DNA of 32,737 nucleotides from an uncultured Pelagibacteraceae bacterium (GTDB lineage Bacteria; Pseudomonadota; Alphaproteobacteria; Pelagibacterales; Pelagibacteraceae). Position numbers and translations under genes: made by a program. The stretch is from positions 1-32,737 of the forward strand of contig CABYUS010000010.1 of assembly GCA_902522225.1 (NCBI GenBank). The letters are read 5' to 3'. The notes beneath the pieces are model-generated. The model did no database searches. It saw nothing but the letters and a program-made list of their open reading frames with translations, and was not told the origin of the DNA. Below are positions 31,765 to 32,737 of this stretch, one piece after another (within the stretch, counting starts at the first letter, position 1; each line of letters begins with the position of its first letter).

Positions 31765-32737
31765 CTAGGCACTTCTATAGAGTTTTGTCATTACAAATTC
31801 TTTATGACCTAAACTTTCCGCACAAGTTAGTCTTCCATTCGCAACTCTTATAGTTGCTTTAATTAATTCATCACCTGCTTGATCTAAATTCATTTTTCTT
31901 GATAGTATTTTTGAAACGTCTACATCGATATGTTCACTCATAGTTTTACATGTTAATGGATTAGCAGTTAATTTAATAACAGGTTCAATTGGATTTCCAA
32001 TTATGTTACCTTGTCCAGTTGGAAAAAGATGAATATTGAATCCACCAGCTGCTTGGAGTGTGACACATTCAGCTGCAGCAGAAGATGTATCCATAAAATA
32101 TAAACCTTTACCTTTAGTTGGTTCTTCAGCTGGTTCTAATACGTCTATAAATTGCCTAGAACCAATTTTTTGAAAATTACCAAAAGCTTTTTCTTCAATA
32201 GTTGTTAATCCACCCGCTATGTTACCCGCTGTTGGTTGACTTTCAGACAAATCATCAGTTGCTTCTTTTAATATAAAATCATTATAACTATTCCAAGTTT
32301 TAATAAATTTGTCCTGTGCCTCAGGGGTTTTACCTCTTTTTGCACAGACATTCTCTGCCCCAGTTAACTCTGAGGTTTCTCCAAAACACAGATGTACACC
32401 TAGAGGTTCTAATTTATCCATTAAATTCCCTACTGTTGGGTTAGATGCTAGCCCTGAAGTAGTGTCAGACTCTCCACATTTAACCGATATCCATAAATCA
32501 CTTATCGGACACTCTTCTCGTTGTTTTTCAGAAGCCCACATAGAAAATTCTTGAGCTTTTTTGGAAACTTTTGCAATTGTGTCTATATCACCAACTCCTT
32601 CAATACTAAAACCTTCAACAGGCTTTCCAGTGGTTGCAATAGAATCAACTATTCTTTTTGTCCACTTTGGTTCAATTCCTATGACAATTACAGCTGCAAC
32701 ATTTGGGTTTTTACCTGTTCCAATCATAGTTCTAAAA
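31765..32737 (-). CDS. suyB: UxaA-family lyase, probable SuyB, 5' end beyond the window
   Basis: The frame is open to the right edge, so the N-terminus is outside the window; an internal ATG at 32727 is not necessarily the start. The visible 320 residues match the altronate dehydratase (UxaA) C-terminal domain. They include [34 protein letters not shown] and [20 protein letters not shown]. The (2R)-3-sulfolactate sulfo-lyase beta subunit (SuyB) belongs to this family; it releases sulfite and pyruvate. Family membership is secure. The SuyB assignment rests on resemblance and on neighbouring sulfite exporter and APS reductase genes; altronate or galactarate dehydratase is the alternative. Confidence 0.75.
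   Translation of the reverse strand, partial: FRTMIGTGKNPNVAAVIVIGIEPKWTKRIVDSIATTGKPVEGFSIEGVGDIDTIAKVSKKAQEFSMWASEKQREECPISDLWISVKCGESDTTSGLASNPTVGNLMDKLEPLGVHLCFGETSELTGAENVCAKRGKTPEAQDKFIKTWNSYNDFILKEATDDLSESQPTAGNIAGGLTTIEEKAFGNFQKIGSRQFIDVLEPAEEPTKGKGLYFMDTSSAAAECVTLQAAGGFNIHLFPTGQGNIIGNPIEPVIKLTANPLTCKTMSEHIDVDVSKILSRKMNLDQAGDELIKATIRVANGRLTCAESLGHKEFVMTKLYRSA

Noticed and set aside
32309..32554. Plus-strand 81-aa frame inside the SuyB-like gene
   Set aside because: It opposes a well-supported enzyme gene and has no recognisable content.

Overview
The window is about 70% A+T, densely packed, with many ATGA/TAATG overlaps and very short intergenic gaps. The gene content (aprM-aprB-aprA, two tandem ammonium transporters, TauE/SafE and YeiH exporters, a SuyB-like enzyme, an ABA4-like protein) fits a SAR11 / Candidatus Pelagibacter-type marine alphaproteobacterium. 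That assignment is inference from gene content and base composition; no rRNA gene is present and no tRNA gene was recognised.

Region 1 (1-6468) is accessory. A leucine-rich-repeat-like gene runs off the left edge on the minus strand. Only 27 bp away, a plus-strand operon begins: a lid-less Hsp70, a membrane-anchored TerB-domain protein, an M48 metallopeptidase with a TerB-like tail, and an unknown 198-aa protein. This chaperone/protease/TerB/LRR group is the best candidate for an undescribed system.

Region 2 (6472-9303, minus) is a six-gene operon of mostly unknown small proteins around a PD-(D/E)XK nuclease with Cas4-like cysteines. Upstream lies a 323-bp gap holding two candidate structured elements, then a 55-aa single-span membrane protein and a coiled-coil protein.

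Region 3 (10354-20022) is more ordinary core sequence: rseP, hupB, two amt genes, bcp, a GT2-like glycosyltransferase, rhodanese, an ABA4-like membrane protein, recX, cysQ with two small partners, and mnmA. The region between the two amt genes holds a terminator nested inside an inverted repeat that could mask the second gene's ribosome binding site.

Region 4 (20023-20470) is a gap of about 420-450 bp. It carries a tandem DnaA-box-like pair, a compact G+C-richer structured RNA with partial RNase P-like blocks, and a very basic 27-aa ORF on the opposite strand.

Region 5 (20471-25718) is a tightly overlapping operon: a Cys/Met-metabolism PLP enzyme, an MFS transporter, pabB-, pabA- and pabC-like genes for p-aminobenzoate/folate synthesis, and a HIT hydrolase.

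Region 6 (25808-32737) is a sulfur module. A SuyB-like sulfolactate sulfo-lyase subunit would release sulfite from an organosulfonate, AprMBA would oxidise sulfite to APS, and TauE and YeiH would export sulfur oxyanions.
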